Of a DNA stretch of 46,620 nt, positions 15,014 to 25,664 are shown in pieces. Under the pieces are notes generated by a model that searched no databases, was not told the origin of the DNA, and saw nothing but the letters and a program-made list of their open reading frames with translations. Both the position numbers and the translations under genes were made by a program. How positions within the stretch are numbered: the first letter of the stretch is position 1; every line of letters begins with the position of its first letter. Source of the DNA: Caldilineaceae bacterium bin34 (GTDB taxonomy: Bacteria; Chloroflexota; Anaerolineae; Caldilineales; Caldilineaceae); contig MPMO01000038.1 of the NCBI GenBank assembly GCA_002238555.1, forward strand, positions 1 to 46,620, written 5' to 3'.

Positions 15014-18000
15014 CTACCGGCTCGGGCGTGGCCAACGGAAAGTGATCTTCAGGTTCAGCGGCAAAAACCGATGGTCGACGCGCCGCCGTGCGGTTTGACC
15101 GCACGACCTCCTCCGGATTGTGGACCTCATCCTCAACCTGCTTCTCCGCCGCGTGGGACTTTCCGGTCACGATGGCTTCGGCCAGCGACAAACAGGTGGC
15201 CGTCGTCATCAACTCCAGTGCACTGACCTGGAATTGGTACTGCGACTGGATGAAGGCGCCCAGTTCGGCAACCGAAATGGAATTGAGCCCGAAGGCGGAC
15301 AGGGGCTCTTCCACGCTGCCGTCTTCATGCCCGCTGAGTTCCGCAACCTTGGCGGCAATCTGTTCCACCACGTGGTCCACTGTGAACTGGCCGCCTGCAT
15401 CAAGCCGGAAAGCATCCGCATTGTTCACCAGATGTCCGGTCCGCATATAGGCTGGGGACGTCTGCGGCCAAGGCGGATTCCGGAACAACGCGGTGATCAG
15501 GTGGTCATGCTCGGACCGCGTGCGCATGGCGTAGTCCAGGTTGTACAGGCAGAAGCGGGCACTGACCGGAGGCATGCCGGAAGACTGGACCATGCGCAAC
15601 ACATGCAAATTGCGGGCAGCCATGCCGGCTTCCTTGATCGCAGCCGTATTGAAAGACAGTCCCGGCAGTCCCCGACGCCGTCGCCAGGCAGCCAAGCCAT
15701 CGAGGAAGGCACTGGCGGCACTGTAATTGGCTTGCGCCGGGTTGCCGAATGTGGAGGCCACGGAGGAAAACATCACGAAGTAATCCAGTGGACAATCAAT
15801 GGTGGCCCGGTGGAGATTCAAGGCACCGCGGGCCTTGGGTGCAAAGACCGTGGCCACGGATGCGCGCGGCATATCCACCAACAGGTGATCATCGATGACC
15901 CCGGCCAGGTGAAACACACCTTTGAGCGGCCTGCCCAGGCCGGCAATACATCGGCGTACATCTTCTTCGCAGGCCACGTCCGCTGTCACGATGTCAATCT
16001 CGTAGTCGCAGTCGATCAGCGACAGGTAACTCTCCCGGCGGATCCATTCAACGGAGCGTCGCCGGTTCGGATCCCGGTCCATGAGTGTGAGATGGCGCGC
16101 ACCCGACACCACCAGGTAGGACAGCACATGCAATCCGATGCCGCCCAGCCCCCCAGTCACCAGGTAGGTTGCATCCGGATCCAGATAGGGTTGCCGATCG
16201 GCTACCGACAACCCGGCTTTCTGCAGTGTCGGCGGTGCCTCCAGCACGAGCTTGCCCTGATGCTGTCCGGACATCATCAGCCGCAAGGCCTCGGCGTACT
16301 CGCGATAGGGGAACACCGTCACGGGCAGCGGCGGCACCGATCCCTGTTCGAACAACTCCAGACAGGCACGGGAAATTTCGTGGGTCAGCCTGGGATCCTC
16401 CAGCATCAGGCGGTCGATATCGATCGCGGCGAAACGCAGATTCTTGCGGAAGACGAACATGTTGAGTGCGTTGTCGGCAAAGATGTCCACCTTGCCGATT
16501 TCGCAATGCCAGCCCCCGGGCCGCAAGGCCTCCAGGCACAGTGCCACATGACGCCCCGAAAGGGAATTCAACACGACGTCGACCCCCTCGCCGCAGGTAC
16601 TGTCCATCAGCCCGTCGTACCAGTCGAAGCTGTGCGAGTCGAACACCTCCCGCACCCCCAGGGCCCGCAGCTTGTTCCGTTTTTCATCGTTGCCCGCCGT
16701 CGCGTAAATCTCCGCCCCGACATGTTTGGCAAGGGCGATCGCGGCCAGCCCCACCCCGCCCATGGCAGAGTGGACCAGCACCCGCTGGCCCTCCCGCAGG
16801 CGGGCCAAGTGCATCAGCGCATAGTACGCGGTCGTGTACACCGACAGCACCGAGGCCCCTTGAATCAGGCTCAGGCATGAGGGCTTGCGGAACACGGTGT
16901 GTTGATGAACCACCACGCGGTTGGCAATGCACCCGCCCTTGGTGAACACGACTTCATCCCCCGGTCGGTGCTGGAGTACACCTGCCCCGACCCGGCGAAC
17001 CGTGCCGCTGCCCTCAATGCCGACTTCGGTCCCCAATGCCGACTGCTCGTACGCTGCGGGAGGCAGCATGTTCAGTGCCACCATGATGTCGCGGAAGTTG
17101 AGCGCCGCAGCGGACACCTCTATTTCAACACTGTCGTCGTCCAGTTCAGCGGGCCGGTAGGCCTTCATCTGGAGACCATCCAACTGCCCTGGATTGAAGA
17201 CTTCGAGCTTGTAGCAGGCATCCTCGCCGGCCTGCAATGGCGTGTACCAGGCGTCCTTGCTGACAACCCGGGGTGACCAGAGGCGTTGATCCCGAACGGC
17301 CAGTTCACTTTCCCGCAGATCGACACGCGCCAGTCGCTCAAGTACCGACAGGTCCTCCTGCGAACCCAAGTCCACCAAGCGGAAGTCGAGCGCGGCGTCC
17401 ATGGCCACTTCCATAGCCATGCTGCGGACTGCGCCCCACAGAACCTGTGCGCGGGGATCCTCTACGTCCAGGACTGCGCCATGTGTGACAACGGTAAGGC
17501 GGCACGGATCTGCCGCGCTCCCCAGGCGGCGGGCCACCAAGGCCTGCACCAGGGCAATGAAACGGGTGACCACGCCTTCGCCTGTGGGATCGTTCGGGTC
17601 CCTGCCGCAGAAGAAGTCGACCGCACGCAGTTCCCCCGCCAACGGCCATTCTTCGAGCAATTCGAACTGGCTGGCTTCAAACAGTTCCGAGGGCACGCAG
17701 TGCACCTGCGAATTGCCGAACCGGGACGCCCAGGATGCCGCCCAACTCTCAGTCTCACCCAGAACCCACCTGGGTCCGGGGACCGGCCCTGTGTCGAAGT
17801 CTTCCCCATCGGTCGCGGGTGCCTGCAGGACGGTGGCGTGTGTGCCGGCGTGCACCGTGGACCATCCGGCCTCGGGTCTGAAGTCGTATCCGGACTCGTG
17901 CAGGACGACGGCCAATCCGCCGGGGACCGCCAGCCGACACAGGAGTTGCCACCCTGCATGATCAACCGGAACCCGTTCGCTGTGGAGCAGCTGCAGTTCC

Positions 18001-21000
18001 GCGGTGGCCGGACGCAGGGGCCCCTGCTCGAGCATGGACATCGTTTGGTCCTCCGGAGCGACCGGTTCAAACCGCAGGGCTGCGCCCAATCGATGAAATC
18101 TGTCAAAGCAAGCCTGTGCCCCTTCCGGACGGTCCGCCACAAGCCAATATTCAGTGTGGCCGTTCGAGCTCTCCAACGACTCCACACACCGACTGAGAGC
18201 CGTCTGCCCGGGTTCACGGCAGCCAGCCCATTCCACCACTCGGACAACCCGCTGTTCATTGCGGTCCGTACGCTGTAGGGACTCGATGATGGCAGCAGGT
18301 TCGGTCTCTGCGCCCCCCTCGGGCCTCATCGGGACGTGGTCATCGGACAGGAACTTGGGTTGCCACGACACCACGTGCTTGCTCCGGGCCATGTCGTGCC
18401 AGTTGCTGTCGCGCGCAATCGTGTAGTAGTCGCCAAGGACCGCTATCAGTTCACCTGTTTCACGATCATAGAAACCAAGGTTGAGATAGTGCGCCTGCCG
18501 TTGCCTGCTGGCAAGGCTAGGCTGTCCAACTTCGTCCACCTCTCCCCAGATTTGCGACTGGTCCGGGATCAAGCAGGTGACGCGGGGCGAGGTCTGCGGC
18601 CGGAAAAAAGTCATTCGGGCAATTCGGTGCGGCATGGAGAACATGTCGGTGTGCGGCAACAGATTGTTGAGCAGCACCTGCAAGATGCCGTCCAACATGG
18701 TCGGATTCACGACCATGCCCTCGTCCCGCCCATTGCTCCACCACTCTTCGTCCATCTCCAACTCAACCAGCATGTCGTTGGTGTTGGGATCCTGCCAATA
18801 GCGTTGAACTGTCCGGAAGCTGGGTCCGTAGCTGAACGTGTTTTCCAGAACGACCTCGACTCGCTCGTAGAAATCGCGCCCCTCGACGGGATGCCCGGAC
18901 TTGAACCGGTCCAAATTCAACTCTGGCAGGCGGCGGGGGATGCTGAGTTGCGGTTCCTTGTCCATGAGCCGCACCCGACCGCGACTGTGGATTTCGCTCA
19001 CCGCGTCTTTGGCGTACGTCCTGGAGGAAATGGTGAAGGTAAACGCGTCCGGCGCGTGCGGTACCGGAACCAGGTGGGTTTGCAGGCGAACCGGGATCTG
19101 CGGAATGGGGCATCCCTTCAGGCATTCCATCTCTTCTATGTAAACCGGAACCCCTTCCAGGGCCTCCAAAACCATCTCGGCGTAGCCGGTTGCGGGCATG
19201 ATGCTGGAGCCGTAGATTCGGTGTTCGGCCAACCAGGGAAAGTCGTTGACGGACAGTCTGGTTTCAAAGAGAAGGGAGTCGCTGGCCACCCGGCGCCCTA
19301 CCATCGGGCCATGGGAATTCTCTCCCTGTTTCAGCAGTGCCTCATCGTCGACATACGGATCCGCCGCCGTGCTCTCGTCCCTCGGATGAGCCGGCAGGAG
19401 ATGGGCAATGGGGCGCGGGCGCGGATACTGGGCGCGGAAGTCCAACGAAATGCCGGCCTGGAACAGACGTCCCAACGCTTGATGGAAGTCCAGGCCCGGG
19501 TCCGAATCCCGCATCAATGTCGGCAGGCACACTGATGCGGCGGAGCGGCCGGATTGCAAGCACTGGACTATCGTGCCCTGCAGCGCACTGTGGGGTGCGA
19601 CCTCCAGGATGACCCCGGGGCGAAAATCGCGCAGAAGCGTCTCCAGGGCCGCCCCGAACCGCACAGGCTGCCGGATGTTGCTCCACCAATAGGCACTGTC
19701 CAGCACATCCGCCCTGCTGCCCGTGACCGACGAGATCATGGGCACATCGGCACGGTATTCGCGCCCGTTGAGAAACACCAGCGATGCCAGGACATCCTCA
19801 TGGATTGGATCCATGGCACGCGAATGAAAGGCAATGTTGCCAGGTATCAGTTGATGCTGGAGATTGTGCCGCTCCAACTGCTCAATGACGGGCAACAGGT
19901 CCGTTTCACTGCCACAAACCACAGTGCTAACCGGAGAATTCTCACAGGCAATCTCCACCTGCACCGCACAGTTCCGTCCCGAGAGCGGAAGGTTGCGCAC
20001 AGTGTCCAGCAGGTCCTCCACGCCAGGGCGATCCAGACCGATGACCAGCATGCGCCCTGAACCGGCGGTACGCTGCTGCAACGTGGCACGATGATAGACA
20101 AGCCGAGTCGCTTCAGCCAGCGAAAGGGCGCCACAGGCGTAGGCCGCCGCCACTTCGCCGGAACTGTGTCCCACCACGCAGTCGGGGTACACGCCCCAGG
20201 TCTTGAACATCTCCAGCAAGGCACACTGAAGCATGAACGTGACCGGCTGGGCCAGTTCACACTCGTCAAGGGCTGCCTGCGTAGCGGTGAAGCAGGCCTT
20301 GCGCAGGGATACCTCCGAGTATGCGCGCCAATGCGCCTCCACGGCATCGACAACACGGCGGAACACCGGATGGGCGTTGTACAGATCGCGTCCGCAACCG
20401 GCCCACTGCGTTCCCTGGCCCGAGAACACCATGACCAATGGTTGCTCTTCCTCGTCCACGGTGGCGACCGGTCCGAGGTCCTGGCCAAACGCCTCCAACG
20501 CCTCAAGCAGATGGTCCCTGTTGCGAACCGCAAAGGCTGCCCGTGCCGGGAAATGGGTACGTCTCCGCGAAAGGTTTCCTGCCAGCGTATAGAGATCCCA
20601 GGGATGAGACCGTATGGCTTCCCGCAGATCCTGTGCCGACTCGACCAGCATGCGGGGTGTGCGGGCGGACAGGGGAACCATGGTTCCGGCGTTGGCAGCC
20701 AGAGCCACCGACCAGACACGCGGTTCCTGTGGCCGGTACTCGCTCACCACGCAATGTCCATTGGCCCCGCCGAAGCCAAAGGAGTTGATTCCGACCACGG
20801 CGGGCCGCTCCGGAAACGGTTCGCAGGCCGTCAGCACCTGCATATTGCCCCGTTCGAAATCGATCTCGAGATTGGGTACGGTGAAATTCTTCGAAATCGG
20901 CGCGAACGTCCGTTCCTGCATCATCAAAATCGTCTTGAGCAGGGCACAGTGAAAGGCCGCCGCTTCCATGTGACCCAGGTTGCTCTTGACACTGGACAGT

Positions 21001-22057
21001 CGCAGGGGAACTTCACGGTCGCACCCACCGAACGCGTCTGCGATCGCATTGCCTTCGATTCGATCACCCACGACCGTGCCCGTGGCATGTGCCTCGATGT
21101 AGTCGAAATCCTGTGGCTCCCTACCGGTGCGGGCATAGGCGCTGCGCATGAGCTCCGCCTGCGAGTGCTGGGTAGGCGCCGTGATGAAACGTCCGCTGGC
21201 CAAGCCGTGGGCGCCATCGGCAGCGCCTGCTGTGTTCACGGCCGTGGTCTCCAGCACTGCGTACACGCGGTCGCCGTCCCGCTCCGCCACCACAAGGGGT
21301 TTGATGGCAAAAAAGAACACCCCTTCGGAGCGCATGTATCCATCCGCATCCGCATCGAAAGAGTTGCATCTGCCATGCGGGCTGATGACCCCCAGGGCAT
21401 TGAACGCCGTGCTCAGTCGGGCGGATGCCATGGAGTTGCAGGATCCTACGAGGGCCTGTTCACAGTCACCGGCCTTGAGGGCATTCAGCGCGGTGTGCAG
21501 GGCACTCAATCCGGCGGAACAGGCAGTGCAACACGTAATGGAAGGCCCCATCAAGTTGTATTGATAGGAAATCCGGTTGGCCAGCATTGCCAGGCTTATG
21601 CCGATTACGCTGAACATGTTGTTGCCATGAGGGGGACGGTAATTGGCTTCGGGCGGAGTCTGGGCTCCGATAAACACGCCGGTGGGGCTGTTGCGGAGCG
21701 CGTTGATGCTCCGCAACAGCCGGAATGTTCGATCGCTTCCCAGGAACAGCTCATCAACATCCTGGCCATTGGGCTGGCCTGTTCCATTTCGGTGCGGGAC
21801 AGGCCAAAAAACCCGGCATCCAGCGCGAACCTCACATCATCATCGATCAGGCCTTCGTAGGGACTGGCGAAGCGGCCAAAATTGGCTCCGGAGCCGACGG
21901 GCCGAACCCCTTTGCCGAACCGCCCCGCTACGGGTGATCGCACCACATCCCGGGTGCTGAGGAGATGCCAGAAGTCGGCATCGGACCGAAGGGGACCGGG
22001 CAGGCGATGGCTGTAGCCCACGATGGCAACAGCGTCTTCCGACCTTGATCGATTCAT
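15006..22057 (-). CDS. Highly reducing type I PKS (KS-AT-DH-ER-KR-ACP), frame broken once
   Basis: After removal of an 11-nt insert at 21708-21718 this is a 2346-residue synthase; numbers use that frame. KS: Cys176 in TACSAGL, His320 in EAHATGT, His359 in KSNLGH. AT: GHSSG with Ser628, and IAFHSR, which favours malonyl-CoA. DH: His942 in HRIYGSSIMP, Asp1119 in DGILQ. A structural KR-like linker spans about 1220-1600. ER: GGVG at 1763. KR: GGLGGIG at 1965, Ser2095, Tyr2108, B-type-like IDD. ACP: GLNS with Ser2256. There is no thioesterase, so release needs the adjacent reductase. All modification domains are present, so chains should be saturated and the single module may act iteratively. ATG at 22057 follows AGGAGGACGGC. 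Confidence 0.93.
21686..21721. repeat. 14-bp perfect inverted repeat at the PKS frame break
   Basis: GGCTGTTGCGGAGC (21686-21699) and GCTCCGCAACAGCC (21708-21721) are exact reverse complements around the loop GCGTTGAT. The upstream KS frame runs through WEAIEHSG and fails right after it. The downstream frame resumes at INALRNSPTGVFIG inside the loop. Deleting 21708-21718 fuses the two as EHSGINALRNSPTGVF. Confidence 0.9.
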
Positions 22058-22852
22058 GCCGTCCTCCTCTAAATGTACAGGTGGCGCTCCGATTGTCGAT
22101 CAAGCATCTTCGACATGCCAATCGACAACACCCGCATAACTTTGCTAATTCCTACAAGCCCGATGAGATCCATACCGTTCGTTGGAGCCCAATTGGAGGG
22201 GGACAAGCGACAACCCTGTAGCTGTTGCCCCCGCAAACCCATCCTCAACACCGTCGGACATCATTATTGGTCGGGGCCTGTGAAAGACCAACCGTCGGCT
22301 CGCGGGGCCAAGGCACCTGTCCACGAGTTCAACGCTCCCCTCTTGTTGCCCTGCGTCCCGAACCGTACCAGGGGCCGAAAGTACAGGATCAGGACACCTG
22401 ATGCCATCCGGTCCATGGTCAGGAATACCCGCCTCAGTTGCCCCACCTACCCAAGGAGGCAACCTTGACTTTCCGTATTGCATCGGTTGAAGGTCACTGT
22501 GTCCGTCGTGCTGCCGGACCTCAAGACAGCTGCGGTCAACGGCTTCTGCTCCGTCGCCCCACGAGAAACCACACGTTGGAACCTTATCCAATGCGGGTCA
22601 ACTGCGCAGCCCAATCCGCCATTCCCAGTCACAAACAGGCCTTGCCAAGCACAGGCCGTCCGGAACACCACTACCCGTTCGCCGTGGAAATTGATTGGGC
22701 ATCACATCTGCCGAATTCACTTCGGCAGGGGTTCAATGGACCGCCGTGGAGCGCTGCGCGCGCTGTCGTCCAAGGCCTTGGTGAAACCCTACTGCAACCA
22801 TGGCCGGCAACAGCGAAGTACGCCTATGGAGCCCATCCGGCACTGCCTCAAG
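22058..22852. other. 795-bp stretch without a supported gene, upstream of the PKS
   Basis: Several open frames cross this region (e.g. 22145-22591 minus, 22438-22869 plus), but none has an SD, a recognisable domain or plausible composition. It lies between two minus-strand genes that each have a strong SD. It may be a long leader with the PKS promoter, or eroded remains of a gene. I see no clear terminator or riboswitch. Confidence 0.5.
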
Positions 22853-23152
22853 TCAATCCTTGGACTTGAGCGTCTTCTCCAGCGTCTCGGATGCCACGCG
22901 GAACATGGAGGCGCGAATCTCCTGACGCCGTTTTCTCAATTGTTCCACTATCGCCCACAAGGCATCCTCGATCTGACGAATGGCGTCGTCGCGCTCCTCG
23001 GAAGCCAACGTAGTGGAATTTGCAAATTCGAATTTTTCGACCGTGAACCGCGCGATCTGACCAATGTTGTCGCCCACGATCTCCATGTCAACCGAAGGAC
23101 GAATCTGTAGTTCGTCGGCCGGCTGCTGTTGTTCAGTGTTGCCTTGGCTCAT
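22853..23152 (-). CDS. Small helical protein upstream of the PKS, unknown function
   Basis: A 99-residue acidic/basic helical protein starting MSQGNTEQQQPADELQ. ATG at 23152 is preceded by AAGGAGG with seven-base spacing, the best SD in this part of the window, so I take it as real. The middle has a short beta-like stretch (IARFTVEKFEFANS). The C-terminal half (EERDDAIRQIEDALWAIVEQLRKRRQEIR) should form a long charged helix or coiled coil. There is no signal peptide, membrane segment or known motif. It is codirectional with the PKS and 795 bp upstream. I do not recognise the family. Confidence 0.65.
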   Translation of the reverse strand: MSQGNTEQQQPADELQIRPSVDMEIVGDNIGQIARFTVEKFEFANSTTLASEERDDAIRQIEDALWAIVEQLRKRRQEIRASMFRVASETLEKTLKSKD

Positions 23153-23217
23153 TTAGTTTCCTCCTTGTAATGATGGTTGCATGTTCTTCGCTGGCAGCGC
23201 GAAGTGGTTTGTCGGCC

Positions 23218-23246
23218 GGTACACAACCAGCCAAAATGCATGTACC
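23218..23246. promoter_or_regulatory. Inverted repeat upstream of the small PKS-linked gene
   Basis: GGTACA at 23218-23223 and TGTACC at 23241-23246, separated by 17 bases, lie about 66 bases before the ATG of the 99-residue gene. The position suits an operator, but six-base arms can occur by chance. Confidence 0.25.
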
Positions 23247-23794
23247 AGTCGTGAATTCACAGGTTGCCCCATGCCCCCTGCGCGTCCGGGCACACGCCCA
23301 ACGGTGCAGCACGGGAGTCGCACACATTGATCACCTTGTCCAAACTACTGACGTCCAAGCACGTTTCTGACCGATACGGATGGAACGCGCAGGCCCAAAC
23401 ACAAGCCAGGATCGTGGCACGGCTTGGCGGTAGCCAACGGCCCTCCGCATGCCCGCACTACTACGTCAGCAGCGCAAGGTCCAGGAGCAGGGCCTTGTCG
23501 TCTGATCCGATGGTTGAAGCCGGCACCGCCTGGAGTTTGGCGGCATCGCCCTACTAGCGACTTCGTCCCCAAGTTGGCAACCAGAGTGCTGTCGTCCCGT
23601 TTCCAGGCAACATGCAGACGCATGGGAGGCTCCTTCGGTGCGAGCGTGGCCAACATCCAAGCCTGACAGGCAAACAGAACAGGGCTCCGTAGGCGGGGGT
23701 TCTGAAAGGGACGCCCAAGAGTGGCGACATGCCTGTAGGTAATTGTACAGGATGTGAACGACGGAATAGCCAGCGGTCCCACTGTTTCAATACT

Positions 23795-23900
23795 TGCAAT
23801 ATAACAATGTGATTATAAATTGTTGTTATAAAAAAATAACATTGTTACGCCAGTCTCTTGGTGATTTCAGCAAATATAACAGCTTAAATTTTCAAAACCA
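23795..23900. promoter_or_regulatory. AT-rich patch with nested inverted repeats
   Basis: Roughly 75% A+T in a genome that is otherwise about 60% G+C. TAACAATGT (23802-23810) and ACATTGTTA (23839-23847) are perfect complements. Inside them two TTATAA palindromes and further ATTGTT/AACAAT units occur. Possible -10 hexamers (TATAAT, TATATT) occur on the minus strand. It could be a regulator-controlled promoter for the PKS-side transcript, a protein-bound silencer site, or a relic of a mobile element. Confidence 0.4.
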
Positions 23901-24347
23901 GCCGCAAGCGGCAAATCAACACCGGCTCCCGGAGGGGCACCTTGGGTTTCAGAGGCGGTCTGGAGCCACGATCCAACTGGAATCAACTGCAGGACCGAGC
24001 GATGCCATACCATTATGTGCTGGAAGTGCGAACGGTGATTCCGGCCACGTGGCGGTCCGTGTACAACGAGAGTTGACGACGGCCGGAAACGGAGCGACAT
24101 CCCAATGTTCGACCATCGCCGATTGGACTGCACCGCGCCATGACGACGGCCGGAATTCGTCTCCCGCAGATGTTGCCCATGGACAGCACCCGTTGTTTCA
24201 ATTCGACCTCAACCACCCAACCAGGCCTTGGCACTTGGCCTCGAGTCAGGACGGGCACCATCGTCGAAGCGTCCCGCATGAAGACGACAACCTGAATGGA
24301 GAACGGCCGCAGGACCAGTCAGTTGTCGATCATGTCGTCCGGCACTA

Positions 24348-25594
24348 GTGGGTCAACTTCACTCAAATGTAGGGTACAGATGCAGGAGTTTGATGCGGGC
24401 ATCCTCGGTCGTGAAGTGCCAGTTCACGGGCGTGCCCAAGGCGTTGCGGGCCTGCACCCAGGCCTCAATCTCGGCCTGCAGCACGGCCTCGCTGGCGATG
24501 CGCCGGTCCAGGCACTGGGCGGCCAGGGCCGCGAACTCGATTTCGGCGATGTTGAGCCAGCTGCCGTGCTTGGGCGTGTAGTGCCACTCCAGGCGGGCCG
24601 CGATGCGCCGTGCCTCGGCCGGCGGGAAGGCCTCGTAGAGCACGCGGGGATGGTGCGTGTTGAGGTTGTCGCAGACCAGGACCACCTTGGTGGCCTGCGG
24701 GAAGTGCACGTCCACCAGGTCGCGCAGGACCGCGGCGAAGTCCAACTTGGTGCGCCGCGCCGTAACCTGGACCGTGCGCCAGCCCTGCTTGGGGGCGGCC
24801 AGCAGGAACAGGTTGCAGACCCCGTTGCGCCGGTACTCGTAGTCGTAGCGGACCGGCTGGCCGGGCGCCGGCGGCTGCGGCACGCGCGTTTCCGAGACCA
24901 ACTGCTTGCTGGTCTCGTCCACGCAGACCACCGGGAAGCGGTCGTCCGGGGGACGCCGGTAGACCTCCAGCACATCCTCCATGTTGTGCACGAAGGCGGC
25001 ATTGGCCTGAGGGGGAATGCACCAGCACTTTTTCTGCCACGGCTTCAGCGCGTTTTTTTGAGCGCCCGGCGCACCGTTTCGGGCGCGATCGAGTCCACCA
25101 CCTCCAGGGCCACCAGCTCGGCCGCCAGCAGTTTCAGCGTCCAGCGTGCGCGGCCGGGCGGGGGCGTCGAACAGGCCAGCCGGGCCAGCTCGGCCTGGGC
25201 CGTCCCGTCCAGCTTGGGCGGGCGCGGCGGCCGCGGCTTGCGTTGCAGGGCCGCCTCCATGCCCTCCAGGACCAAGGCCTGGCGCGCCCGGTACACGGTC
25301 ATGGGTGTCACGGCCACGGCCTCCGCCGTCCGTTCATCGGTCCAGGCCGGACCCTCCGGTCCCTGGTCGCAGAGCAGCCAGATCTGGGCCCGGCGCCGGG
25401 GCCGGGTCTTGGGCGAGCCGCAGGCGACCAGCTGCTTCAAATACACTCGTTCCTCGGCGGTCAGTTCCACCAGGAAGCACTTGTGGGACATGGAGGGCTC
25501 TCGGCGACAAGGAAGGATGAAGATTGTGGCAGGCACCGTCACCGGTGTGCCACCCATCCATGTTATACCCTACATTGACACAAAGTTAGCCCAC
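24348..25594 (-). mobile_element. Complete IS630-family insertion sequence, 1247 bp
   Basis: The ends read GTGGGTCAACTTC (24348 inward) and, from the other strand, GTGGGCTAACTTTG (25594 inward), sharing GTGGGnnAACTT. A further shared ATGTAGGGTA follows inside each end. TA flanks both sides (24346-24347 and 25595-25596), the normal IS630/Tc1 target duplication. The element carries one frameshifted transposase gene and looks intact. The sequence outside, GGCAC-TA-GTGGC, shows a palindromic target. Confidence 0.9.
24359..25491 (-). CDS. IS630-family transposase made by -1 frameshift
   Basis: Two overlapping frames join to 377 residues. The first starts at ATG 25491 (MSHKCFLVELTAEERVYLKQL) and carries the N-terminal helix-turn-helix region up to VRRALKK. 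The second continues NALKPWQKKCWCIPPQ and holds the DDE domain: VCVDETSKQL, VCDNLNTHH and WLNIAEIEFAAL supply the three acidic residues. The switch falls on a run of seven A on the coding strand (25053-25059), and a -1 slip gives an exact codon count. The frames therefore look like programmed frameshifting or transcript slippage, not decay. Confidence 0.9.
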
Positions 25595-25664
25595 TAGTGG
25601 CATCAGGTCAACGGCAACGAGTGCCAACACATTGGTTTGTGAACCAACACATCGGTCCACCTCA

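Larger units (their letters stand above)
23153..24347. other. Non-coding region upstream of the small gene, left of the IS630 element
   Basis: Nearly 1.2 kb without a gene I can support. It contains the small gene's leader with a GGTACA-N17-TGTACC repeat (23218-23246) and an AT-rich patch (about 23795-23900). Several overlapping open frames of 60-180 codons show no domain or SD. Decayed coding sequence is possible, for instance the minus frame 23345-23782. The region ends at the left terminal repeat of the insertion sequence. Confidence 0.45.

Noticed and set aside
20091..21860. 589-codon plus-strand open frame, and a similar one at 15120-16880
   Set aside because: Both are antisense shadows of the PKS. 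Their translations are rich in His/Gly/Arg with no domain.
15006..22057. Programmed frameshift in the PKS
   Set aside because: No slippery run is present at the break, and the 11-nt inverted copy explains the shift better. Mutation or artefact is more likely.
22478..23110. 210-codon plus-strand frame overlapping the small gene
   Set aside because: It lacks an SD and any domain, and it covers the minus-strand gene that has a perfect SD.
23345..23782. 145-codon minus frame as a gene
   Set aside because: No SD or recognisable domain; codon use looks random. It may be decayed sequence but I cannot name a source.
24359..25557. Transposase as a pseudogene because of two frames
   Set aside because: The A7 run, exact codon count after a -1 slip and intact terminal repeats favour a working element.
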